The notes beneath the pieces were generated by a model. It saw only the letters and a program-made list of their open reading frames with translations, had not been told where the DNA came from and searched no databases. A DNA stretch of 44,342 nt from a virus, in the IMG/VR virus record IMGVR_UViG_3300048930_000335, positions 1 through 44,342 of that record, one strand, 5' to 3'. Below are positions 37,872 through 44,342 of the stretch, one piece after another. Within the stretch, counting starts at the first letter, position 1. Every line of letters starts with the position of its first letter. Position numbers and translations under genes: made by a program.

Positions 37872-39289
37872 GCGCGCAGGGTGTCCCGCCTCCACATGAC
37901 CTGGCCGCGGAGACCACCGTGGTCTCGGCCGCGCTCCTGCTCGGTCCCGAGGTGCTCGACGAGCTCGGGGCGCTGGTCAAGCCCGCGGACTGCTACGCGC
38001 CCGCTCACGTTCTCGTCCTCGAGGCTGCGCACGCGATCCACGAGGCGGGCGGCGCGGTGGACCTGGTCTCGGTCGCACGCTGGCTGCAGGAGCGGGGCAA
38101 GCTCGAGCGGGTAGTCGATCCGGGCAACGCGGAGCTGCGCGGCTCGGCGTACCTGGCACGGATCACGGACGTGACTCCGGCCGTCGCGAACTGGCAGGAG
38201 CACGCGCGGGCCGTCCGTCGGCTGGCGCGTCAGCGGGGCCTGATCGAGCTCTCGAACGCGATCCGAGCCAAGGCGTTTGCGCCGGTCGATGACGTGGACC
38301 GGCTGCTGTCCGAGGTCGAAGCGCTGGCACTGGACGCGACACGGTCCGAGGGCACGGGCGCTGTCACGAGCGTGACGCTGGACGAGGCGCTGGAGCCGCA
38401 CCGGATCGTGCTGCGGGCCGATCCTGGAGCCGCACCAGCGATCCCGGCGATCGGGACTGGCCTCATGAGCGTGGACGCCCGCTACGGCGCCACGCCGCGC
38501 GGAGAGATGCTTTTGCTCGGCGGGAGACCTGGCACCGGCAAGACGGCGTTCGCGCTCCAGATGGCCCTGTACGGAGCACGGGCGGGGCAAGGAGTCGGCT
38601 TCGTGTCCGCGGAGATGCGGCGCTCGCAACTCTCGGCCCGCCTGCTGTGCCAGGCCACGGAGATCAACTCGACGAACTTGCGCCGCGGCACCTGCTCACA
38701 GGACGAGCGCCGGCTGCTGCTCAGGGGCGCGAACGAGATCGGGCGGCTGCCGTTCTTGATTGACGATCAGCGCTTCCCGTCGCTGAGCCAGATACGACGG
38801 GCGGCGCGCCGCATGGCAACCCGGCTGCGGGACGAGTACCGGACTCCGTTACGGCTCTTGTTCGTGGATCACTTCCACCGGCTGAATCACGAGCAGCGCC
38901 ACGGCGAGAACGAGACGCAAGCCATGGGGCGGACCGTGCTCGGACTCTCGACGCTGGCCGCGGAACTGGACGCGGTGATCGTGGTACTCGCGCAGCTGAA
39001 CAGGCAATCGGACGCGCGCGGGAACAAGGACGCACGGCCGAGAATGAGCGACTTCAAGGGCTGCGGCGCGATCGAGGAAAACGCGTTCCTTGGGCTGCTG
39101 CTGTACCGGCCCGAAATGCTCAGTCCAGGCGAGTCGCCGGGCGTGTGCGAGGTAATCGGCGGCAAGGTTCGCGATGGCGGCGAGATTGGGATCGTACACG
39201 TGGGCTTCGATGGTCCCACGACGCGGTTCTACGACCTGCAGACGCAGCGGCGAGACGAGTTTGACGGCGACTTTGATCGGGGGTTTTGA
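37868..39289 (+). CDS. dnaB: Replicative DNA helicase, DnaB-like
   Basis: A 473-residue hexameric helicase that opens the fork for host polymerase. Residues 10-110 are the DnaB N-terminal domain (HDLAAETTVVSAALLLGPEV, AYLARITDVTPAVANW). The RecA-like domain carries Walker A LGGRPGTGKTA (218-227), SAEMRRSQLSARLL, Walker B LLFVDHFHRL near 330, and VVLAQLNRQSD, then DFKGCGAIEENA. The C-terminus is acidic (EFDGDFDRGF). It overlaps the initiator gene by 4 bases. Confidence 0.93.
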   Translation: MSAQGVPPPHDLAAETTVVSAALLLGPEVLDELGALVKPADCYAPAHVLVLEAAHAIHEAGGAVDLVSVARWLQERGKLERVVDPGNAELRGSAYLARITDVTPAVANWQEHARAVRRLARQRGLIELSNAIRAKAFAPVDDVDRLLSEVEALALDATRSEGTGAVTSVTLDEALEPHRIVLRADPGAAPAIPAIGTGLMSVDARYGATPRGEMLLLGGRPGTGKTAFALQMALYGARAGQGVGFVSAEMRRSQLSARLLCQATEINSTNLRRGTCSQDERRLLLRGANEIGRLPFLIDDQRFPSLSQIRRAARRMATRLRDEYRTPLRLLFVDHFHRLNHEQRHGENETQAMGRTVLGLSTLAAELDAVIVVLAQLNRQSDARGNKDARPRMSDFKGCGAIEENAFLGLLLYRPEMLSPGESPGVCEVIGGKVRDGGEIGIVHVGFDGPTTRFYDLQTQRRDEFDGDFDRGF

Positions 39290-39290
39290 C

Positions 39291-39782
39291 GTGGACGAAC
39301 GCGAATATTTCCTGCCTGAACGCGTGTGCGATCACTACTTCGAGGTCCGGGACGAGGCCGGGAAGCTGCTCGCGATCTACGGGACCTGGCACCGCGCCGA
39401 TCGGTTCCGTGACGGGCGGCCGTGGAGCATCACGCGGGCTGTGGGTGACTTCATGCAAGCGCTGCGGACGGTGCATGGGGCAAACGCCGGTGCGCCGAAA
39501 CACTACGATCTTCCGTCGTATCTGTCGCAACCGGAGCAGCACGCGGAGGTGTGGCATTTGATATCTGAGCTCGTGGTCGAGCGCCCGGGGCTGTCGATCC
39601 TGGAGATTGCCAAGCTGATCGAGCACCCGTGGCACGACGCTCAGACGGCTGCGGCGCGCATCCGGAACGCTGTTTATCGCGGATACATCGAAGGCGTTGT
39701 GCCCACGTATGAAAAGCGGACCTGCTCCACGAACGCCGCCGGGACTCACGAGCGTGGCGGCGTGAGGCTGTATCCAGCATGA
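39291..39782 (+). CDS. Hypothetical helical protein with winged-helix-like end
   Basis: A 163-residue protein from GTG 39291, with GGGGG upstream. The N-terminus (YFLPERVCDHYFEVRDEAGK) is beta-rich; residues 85-145 (HLISELVVERPGLSILEIAK, HDAQTAAARIRNAVYRGYIE) resemble a winged helix. It follows DnaB and may be a replication accessory. Confidence 0.6.
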   Translation: MDEREYFLPERVCDHYFEVRDEAGKLLAIYGTWHRADRFRDGRPWSITRAVGDFMQALRTVHGANAGAPKHYDLPSYLSQPEQHAEVWHLISELVVERPGLSILEIAKLIEHPWHDAQTAAARIRNAVYRGYIEGVVPTYEKRTCSTNAAGTHERGGVRLYPA

Positions 39783-40018
39783 CCGAGCCCGAATACCGAT
39801 TCGCGGAACGGGCCGCGATCATTGAGTTTGACGGCAAGCTACCCCGCGACGAGGCCGAGAGGCTGGCGCGGGACGAACTGAAAGGGGCGGCGGATGGTCA
39901 AGGGGATAGTGATACCAAGGTCGGCTGCGGCGTTGCTGTACGCGCTAGCGGTCGCGATCGTGATGATGGCGGGGGCGTGGTCCACGGCGCAACTCGTGCG
40001 CGAACTGAAAACGATTGA
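39779..40018 (+). CDS. Hypothetical protein with overlapping C-terminus
   Basis: A 79-residue frame. Residues 1-40 (PEYRFAERAAIIEFDGKLPR, EAERLARDELKGAAD) look genuine and have an ATGA overlap with the previous gene. From 39894 a membrane peptide is encoded in another frame, so the Gly/Asp/Arg-rich C-terminus here may be overlap sequence. Confidence 0.55.
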   Translation: MTEPEYRFAERAAIIEFDGKLPRDEAERLARDELKGAADGQGDSDTKVGCGVAVRASGRDRDDGGGVVHGATRARTEND

Positions 40019-40046
40019 CGCTTGCACGGAGGTTTATTGGTCATGA
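39894..40046 (+). CDS. 50-residue single-span membrane protein
   Basis: ATG 39894 follows AAGGGG with a 7- to 8-base spacer. The product has a membrane span (RSAAALLYALAVAIVMMAGA) after a basic start, then STAQLVRELKTIDACTEVYW. Its stop overlaps the next start (ATGA). It lies inside the previous gene in another frame. It resembles small membrane proteins of phages; it could be an envelope-acting accessory. Confidence 0.6.
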   Translation: MVKGIVIPRSAAALLYALAVAIVMMAGAWSTAQLVRELKTIDACTEVYWS

Positions 40047-40357
40047 GCGCATGGGAATCCCTGCCGCTGGGGCTACGAATGCAGGTGCAGGCGGAACGCA
40101 AAAAAGCGTTGCACAAGGCCAAGATCGGGTCATTGGTCGCAAGAGTGCAAGCCGCCGTCCAAGCGAAACCTGGAATGAGCTTTCCGGAGCTCGTGGTGGA
40201 GCTGGGCGGCTGGCACGAGAAGCGGAAGATCCGAGCCGCCACGCTGTCCGACATGATCAACAACGGGCGCGTGCCCGGGATCACGTACCGAACGCAAAGC
40301 GGCACCCGGCGACTGTATGTGCGCGAAGACTTGCCCACGGAAGAGGTGCCAGCGTGA
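40043..40357 (+). CDS. Hypothetical protein with winged-helix-like end
   Basis: A 104-residue protein from ATG 40043 (GGAGG about 11 bases upstream). The N-terminus is basic and helical (GLRMQVQAERKKALHKAKIG), followed by PGMSFPELVVELGGWHEKRK and a wing-like end GVPGITYRTQSGTRRLYVRE-like (VPGITYRTQSGTRRLYVRED). Possibly DNA binding; not assigned. Confidence 0.6.
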   Translation: MSAWESLPLGLRMQVQAERKKALHKAKIGSLVARVQAAVQAKPGMSFPELVVELGGWHEKRKIRAATLSDMINNGRVPGITYRTQSGTRRLYVREDLPTEEVPA

Positions 40358-41589
40358 TGGTTTGGACGCCCCAGAAGATTGAAAAGGCCGTTTCGCTGCT
40401 CCGGTCCGGTCGAGAGCCTGATTCCGTAGCCCGGGCGCTGCGGGTGTCGAGCAACGGCCTCCGGAGCGCTCTCAAGCGCGCCGGTCTCCCGTCGCCGCAC
40501 GCTCTGGCGTCCGAGATGCGGGATGAGCCGGCGCTCGAATGGGAGGACTTGAGCAAGGGTCCGAGCGACCCGAAGCCGATTCAGCTTACGGAGCTCGAGG
40601 ACCTTGACCCGCTCTCGGAGCACCGCCGGAAGCAGGACGAGAGCAAGGCCAAGAGCAACGAGAAACGGCTACTCGAAGAACTCGCCCAGGCTCACGAGCG
40701 GCAGCGGGTCCTCGACACGTTCACGGACGCGCAGCCGCCCAAGATCGTGAGGCGCGAGCGGACCTCGGGGCTGCGCGAGGCTACGGCGCTCGTACTGGCG
40801 TCAGACTGGCACTATGAGGAGACGGTGACGCCGGAGCAGACTGCGGGGCGCAACGCTTACAACGTAGAGATCGCGGACCGCAGGATTGGGCGGTTCTTCG
40901 AGGGCATCCACTGGCTGCTCGGCTTCCACCGGCAGGCATTCGTGATTCGCGATCTCGTGCTCTGGCTCGGGGGAGACCAGATCACCGGATACATCCACGA
41001 AGAGCTGATTGAGAGCAACGGCATGTCGCCGACCGAGGCCGTGTTCCGCCTCGAACAGCGGATCGCGGACGGGATTCTGTCGCTGCTCGAGGACCGGGAA
41101 CTGGTGCGGATCGTGGTCGTGTGCTCGCACGGAAACCACGGCCGCACCACTATCAAGAGCCGGGCGAGCACTGGCGCGAAGAACAGCTTCGAGTGGCTGA
41201 TGTTCTCGCAGCTGGCGCGCCGGTTCGCGACCGAGCCGCGCGTGCATTTCGAGGTGACGCAGAGCGCGCACCAGTACGCGGAGGTGTACGGCGAGACGAT
41301 CCACTTTACGCACGGGGACGAGATCAAGTTCCAGGGCGGCGTGGGTGGTATCGCCGTCCCTCTCATGCGGCAGCTCGCGCGCTGGGACCAGGTGCGGCCG
41401 TCGAAACTGCACTGCGTGGGTCACTTCCACCAAAGGCGCTCGTTCCGCACGGCAATGGTCAACGGCTCGCTGATTGGCCTGAGCGCGTACGGGATGCGGT
41501 TCGGGTTCGAGCCGCCGGAGCAGTCGTTCGCGCTGATCGATTCCAAGCGCTGGCTCTGCTGCGAAACGCCGATATGGGTGGAGCCGTGA
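40357..41589 (+). CDS. Metallophosphoesterase with N-terminal HTH
   Basis: A 410-residue protein from ATG 40357. Residues 5-45 are a homeodomain-like HTH (EKAVSLLRSGREPDSVARAL, VSSNGLRSALKRAGL). A charged coil (EHRRKQDESKAKSNEKRLLE) leads to a calcineurin-like phosphoesterase from about 145, with its metal motifs D-x-H (ASDWHYEE, D150, H152), GGD (206-207 region, LWLGGDQI), GNH (259-261, SHGNHGR), HGD (THGDE, 319-321) and GHFH (355-358). It may be a phage DNA phosphoesterase or nuclease of SbcD type. The HTH fusion suggests DNA targeting. Confidence 0.8.
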   Translation: MVWTPQKIEKAVSLLRSGREPDSVARALRVSSNGLRSALKRAGLPSPHALASEMRDEPALEWEDLSKGPSDPKPIQLTELEDLDPLSEHRRKQDESKAKSNEKRLLEELAQAHERQRVLDTFTDAQPPKIVRRERTSGLREATALVLASDWHYEETVTPEQTAGRNAYNVEIADRRIGRFFEGIHWLLGFHRQAFVIRDLVLWLGGDQITGYIHEELIESNGMSPTEAVFRLEQRIADGILSLLEDRELVRIVVVCSHGNHGRTTIKSRASTGAKNSFEWLMFSQLARRFATEPRVHFEVTQSAHQYAEVYGETIHFTHGDEIKFQGGVGGIAVPLMRQLARWDQVRPSKLHCVGHFHQRRSFRTAMVNGSLIGLSAYGMRFGFEPPEQSFALIDSKRWLCCETPIWVEP

Positions 41590-41933
41590 AGCGGTTCACG
41601 TTCACGGTTGAGCCGTACGATTACGAGGTGGCGCTATGGGTAGGCGGCCCCACTCGAGCTGTGAACGAGGCATTTGAGGAGGCTGCCGTGTCCGTGCGCG
41701 CCGATGCGCTGGACGAGGGCATCGTGACGGACGAGGGCGGCGCTTTCGTGATCTGGATTCGGCGCACGAAACCGAACGTGATCGCTCACGAGTGCGTTCA
41801 CCTGGCCTGGCGCGTACTGCGGCACGCGCAGGTTCCAATCACGTACGGCAACGAGGAGGTCTTCGCGTCGCACGTGGGCAAGATGGTTGAGCAGGTGACC
41901 AAGCTCGCACGCGGGCGAAAGGTGGCGCCGTGA
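41586..41933 (+). CDS. Zincin-type metallopeptidase-like protein
   Basis: A 115-residue protein from GTG 41586 in a GTGA overlap. NVIAHECVHLAWRVLRHA holds the HExxH zinc motif (residues 68-72), and a downstream NEEVFASHVGKM (89-100) supplies the likely third acidic ligand as in small phage zincins. It is preceded by strands (FTFTVEPYDYEVALWVGG, FVIWIRR). Possible role: cleaving a host protein. The substrate is unknown. Confidence 0.68.
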   Translation: MKRFTFTVEPYDYEVALWVGGPTRAVNEAFEEAAVSVRADALDEGIVTDEGGAFVIWIRRTKPNVIAHECVHLAWRVLRHAQVPITYGNEEVFASHVGKMVEQVTKLARGRKVAP

Positions 41934-42007
41934 TGCTGGTTTTGATCCTGTGGGCGGCGCTGCTCGCGGCGCTGGTCGTGGCCGATATCTGTGGGGGTGG
42001 AGAATGA
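41933..42007 (+). CDS. 24-residue membrane peptide
   Basis: ATG 41933 overlaps the previous TGA (TGATG), and its TGA overlaps the next ATG (ATGA). MLVLILWAALLAALVVADIC is a single hydrophobic span, then GGGE. It is the size of small phage membrane peptides; chance open frame is possible but the double overlap supports it. Confidence 0.5.
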   Translation: MLVLILWAALLAALVVADICGGGE

Positions 42008-42306
42008 GCGACGGGCGCAAAGATGACGCGGGGAAACGGCGATATGACCTGCTGCCGGTGCTGGCCGAGGGCGCGATCGTGGACGTGCTCACGTACGGGG
42101 CCGCCAAGTACGGGGAAGAGAACTGGCGACACGTCGAGTACTCGGAGCGGCGCTATTACGCGGCAGCACGGCGGCACCTGGCGGCATGGCTGAGCGGCGA
42201 AGGCACCGATGCGGAAAGCGGACTGCCGCACCTGGCACATGCGGCAACGTGCTTGATCTTCCTGCTTGAGAAGCAGGTTGAGAGCGGGGATGTGGGGGGC
42301 AAATGA
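42004..42306 (+). CDS. dATP/dGTP diphosphohydrolase-type protein
   Basis: A 100-residue protein with GRKDDAGKRRYDLLPVLAEG, then IVDVLTYGAAKYGEENWRHV, YYAAARRHLAAWLSGE and GLPHLAHAATCLIFLLE. This is the pattern of the phage dATP/dGTP diphosphohydrolase family (MazG-like all-alpha fold), whose helices carry the acidic metal sites EEN and ESGLPH. It could hydrolyse dNTPs or a modified/alarmone nucleotide. No PurZ or other 2-aminoadenine enzyme is present. It overlaps both neighbours by 4 bases. Confidence 0.75.
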   Translation: MSDGRKDDAGKRRYDLLPVLAEGAIVDVLTYGAAKYGEENWRHVEYSERRYYAAARRHLAAWLSGEGTDAESGLPHLAHAATCLIFLLEKQVESGDVGGK

Positions 42307-42443
42307 CCGCGGCCGAGAAAGCAGAACGGCGGCGGGCCTGGCTCGAAGTGTTCGATCGCGTGCTCTGGTCGATGTTCGAGCGGCGATGGGTGGAGCAGGC
42401 GCAGATCGAACGCGCGGTGCTGGCGCAGCAGGGGGATGAGTGA
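42303..42443 (+). CDS. 46-residue helical protein
   Basis: A short frame with 4-base overlap at the start and one-base overlap at the end. The product (EKAERRRAWLEVFDRVLWSM, FERRWVEQAQIERAVLAQQG) is an amphipathic charged helix. It has no recognised family. It directly precedes the helicase. Confidence 0.5.
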   Translation: MTAAEKAERRRAWLEVFDRVLWSMFERRWVEQAQIERAVLAQQGDE

Positions 42444-44342
42444 TGGAGCTACGTCAATATCAATGGGACTGGATTGGCCGCATTCGAGCGAGCAAAGCGC
42501 GACGATCGTTGATCGTGGCGCTCATGGGTAGCGGCAAAACCGTCGTAGCCGCTCACCTGATGCGGACCAGCGGAGCAAGCCGGGTCCTGTTCGTTTGCCA
42601 CCGGCGCGAGCTCGTGGAGCAGGCGATCAAACGTCTGATCGAGTACGGCGTCCACCCTGACCTGATTGGCGCGGTGTGCGCAGGGATGCCGGTGAACCCG
42701 AGCGCCAAATTCATCGTTGGCACCATTCAAACGCTGACTCATAGACGCTTGCCCAAGGCGCAGGTCGTGATCGTGGACGAGGCGCACCACGCTCCTGCCA
42801 GGTCGTGGAAGCAGCTGATCGAATGCTACCCGGCTGCTCGAATCTATGGCCTGACCGCTACCCCGTACCGACTGGACGGGAAACCGCTTGGGGACCTGTT
42901 CGAGGACATGATCGAGGGGCCCAAGCCGTCCGAGCTCGTGTCGCTCGGGTTCGTGCTGCAGCCGCGCGTGTTCACGGCTCCGGAAGACTCGCGCGCTGAC
43001 GTGCGCGGGCTGCCCAGGGGCGCTGGCGACTATCGGCCCGCCGATCTCGAGCGGGTATCCAATCGACGCGTGCTCATAGGTTCGATCATCGAGCATTGGC
43101 GGCGCTATGCAGAAGATCGGCAGACCGTTGTGTATGCCGTCAGCGTTGCTCACGCGCGCGCCATTGCCGAAGAGTTTGCGTCTGCCGGGATCGTCACTGA
43201 GGTGCTGCACGGGGAAACGGCCCTCGCAGAGCGAGCGCGCATCCTGGGCGACTTTGAGGCCGGCCGCGTCAGGGTGATCGTCAATGTGGATGTGCTGACC
43301 GAGGGATGGGACTGCCCTGCGGCCAAGTGTGCTGTAATCGCGCGCCCGACGGCGTCCACAAGAGTCTGGCACCAAATCTGCGGACGGTTCGCGCGCCCGG
43401 ACGGCAGAGGAACGGTTCCGCTGATTCTGGATCATGCGGGCAACTGGAACCGACTGATCAGCCCCTTTGACGATCCGGAATACTCTCTCAAGGCGCGCGC
43501 CAAGAATGAGCGTCGGGGCGGGAACCTCGAGAAGCGGTGCCCAGGGTGCGGCAACTCGTGTTGGCTTGGTGAGCGTTCGTGCTCGTTCTGTGGGCACGAG
43601 TTCTTCCAGGGGGCGATGCCGGAGCACATTGACGGTCAACTCGTGCTGGCGAATGAGCCGCACCCGACCACGACCGTGGACGAGACTGGGAACCGATACG
43701 GGACCTTCGTGGTCACTGGTCGTGCTCCTGGGAGCAGCCACAACGGTGCCCGGTGGTCGCTCCAGTGCGACTGTGGGGCTACCACTATCAAGCTGGGCGG
43801 AAACCTGCGTCAGCACAGCAAAATGGGGCCCAAGTGCGATGTGTGCGGTCCCGCGAAGGGGAGAGGAAAGCTCATTGACGCTGTGGGGCAAAAGTACGGG
43901 ACATTGACCATTGTTGCTCGAGCCGGGTCCTCGGCATCGAGGGAAGCGGTGTGGCTGTGCAGGTGTGACTGCGGCGAAGAGGTGAACTGTCTCAGGTCCC
44001 GGCTAAGCACCGGGTCAACGTGCCCATCTTGCCGGCAGAACCAACGATCTCCCGACGCTTGCCATTGTCAGGACTGTGGGCAGGAGATGCGGCGCCACTG
44101 GAGAGCGACGACAGCGGGACCTATTCGGTGCCGTTCGTGCGCCATGAAGGTGGCTTGGCAAACGGAAGGCTATCGCAAAGCCATCATGCCAACCCGCGCC
44201 GCCGCGGGTGTCGCGAAGCGGAAGAGGTGCGCCCACTGCGGTGAGTTGTTGAAGCCTGGGCGCGGCAAGTTCCACCAAGAGTGTTGGGATGTGGTCAGGG
44301 GTGCGAAGGTGCCGCCCTCGACAGGCACAGGGGTTTGCCTTG
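42443..44342 (+). CDS. SF2 helicase with zinc-ribbon tail (open at window end)
   Basis: At least 633 residues. Residues 1-345 form an SF2 DNA/RNA helicase: Walker A VALMGSGKT (25-33), DEAH box VIVDEAHH (109-116), motif III LTATPYR (137-143), VVYAVSVAHARA near 229, NVDVLTEGWD (281-290) and QICGRFARPDG (311-321). Then come repeated Cys4 sites: RCPGCG...CSFCG (365-384); QCDCG...CDVCG (441-469); CRCDCG...CPSC (506-530); CHCQDCG...CRSC (540-566); RCAHCG (595-600). The two GxxYGTxxxxxR modules at 416 and 483 resemble tails of homing endonucleases. If circular, the protein is 638 residues. Confidence 0.85.
   Translation, partial: MELRQYQWDWIGRIRASKARRSLIVALMGSGKTVVAAHLMRTSGASRVLFVCHRRELVEQAIKRLIEYGVHPDLIGAVCAGMPVNPSAKFIVGTIQTLTHRRLPKAQVVIVDEAHHAPARSWKQLIECYPAARIYGLTATPYRLDGKPLGDLFEDMIEGPKPSELVSLGFVLQPRVFTAPEDSRADVRGLPRGAGDYRPADLERVSNRRVLIGSIIEHWRRYAEDRQTVVYAVSVAHARAIAEEFASAGIVTEVLHGETALAERARILGDFEAGRVRVIVNVDVLTEGWDCPAAKCAVIARPTASTRVWHQICGRFARPDGRGTVPLILDHAGNWNRLISPFDDPEYSLKARAKNERRGGNLEKRCPGCGNSCWLGERSCSFCGHEFFQGAMPEHIDGQLVLANEPHPTTTVDETGNRYGTFVVTGRAPGSSHNGARWSLQCDCGATTIKLGGNLRQHSKMGPKCDVCGPAKGRGKLIDAVGQKYGTLTIVARAGSSASREAVWLCRCDCGEEVNCLRSRLSTGSTCPSCRQNQRSPDACHCQDCGQEMRRHWRATTAGPIRCRSCAMKVAWQTEGYRKAIMPTRAAAGVAKRKRCAHCGELLKPGRGKFHQECWDVVRGAKVPPSTGTGVCL

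Noticed and set aside
42004-42306. 2-aminoadenine (Z) genome pathway
   Set aside because: The diphosphohydrolase-like gene alone is not enough: no PurZ-like synthetase, DatZ-like or dedicated polymerase gene is present.
42449-43891. 480-codon minus-strand open frame
   Set aside because: It is antisense to the clear SF2 helicase; high GC content makes long chance frames common. Similar long frames at 21495-22838 and 10391-11929 are rejected for the same reason.
1-44342. Transposable Mu-like prophage or integrated element
   Set aside because: No transposase, MuB-like ATPase, integrase or att-like repeats were seen; only the virion genes are Mu-like.

Overview
This window looks like the genome of a tailed, contractile-tail (myovirus) bacteriophage with very GC-rich DNA. 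The head and tail genes follow the gene order of phage Mu: DUF935-type portal, S49 protease with scaffold, gpT-like capsid protein, sheath, tube, frameshifted tail chaperone, tape measure, hub and spike, gp25-like wedge, J-like wedge, then fibres. I see no transposase, integrase, DNA polymerase or RNA polymerase. Genes carry Shine-Dalgarno sites and are packed with ATGA/GTGA stop-start overlaps. The host is probably a GC-rich Gram-negative bacterium. Two cysteine-rich proteins of a style common in Myxococcota hint at that phylum, but only weakly.

Layout. (1) 46-23464, plus strand: packaging (46-2476), head (2537-8773), tail and baseplate (8786-17712), fibres and a large putative glycan-acting adhesin (17709-21464), and lysis (21461-23464). 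(2) 23367-30977, minus strand: about 20 mostly small accessory and early genes. These include a RecE-like exonuclease with an SSB-like protein, an HNH endonuclease, two related cysteine-rich proteins, a Gly-Tyr repeat protein with a coiled-coil partner, and a tRNA-like element. (3) 31027-31833: a switch-like region, where a minus-strand HTH regulator lies between two near-identical 17-bp palindromes, one in front of the leftward operon and one in front of the rightward operon. (4) 31833 to the end, plus strand: small HTH protein, DUF4406-like protein, DNA methyltransferase, an origin-helicase-like protein of lower GC, replication initiator and DnaB helicase, metallophosphoesterase, zincin, nucleotide pyrophosphohydrolase, and an SF2 helicase with a zinc-ribbon tail.

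The last gene is open at base 44342. Joined to base 1 it would end after five more codons at 15-17, just before the first gene at 46, so the window may be a complete circularly permuted genome.

The parts fit a phage that relies on host polymerases, brings its own replication initiator, helicases and recombination proteins, methylates DNA and may adjust nucleotide pools, packages with TerS/TerL, and lyses with a holin, a lysozyme-like endolysin and small membrane proteins. The less ordinary items are the paired operators, the lone tRNA-like element, the Gly-Tyr microsatellite gene, the Cys-rich/HNH in-frame join, the zinc-ribbon helicase and several genes under 50 codons.
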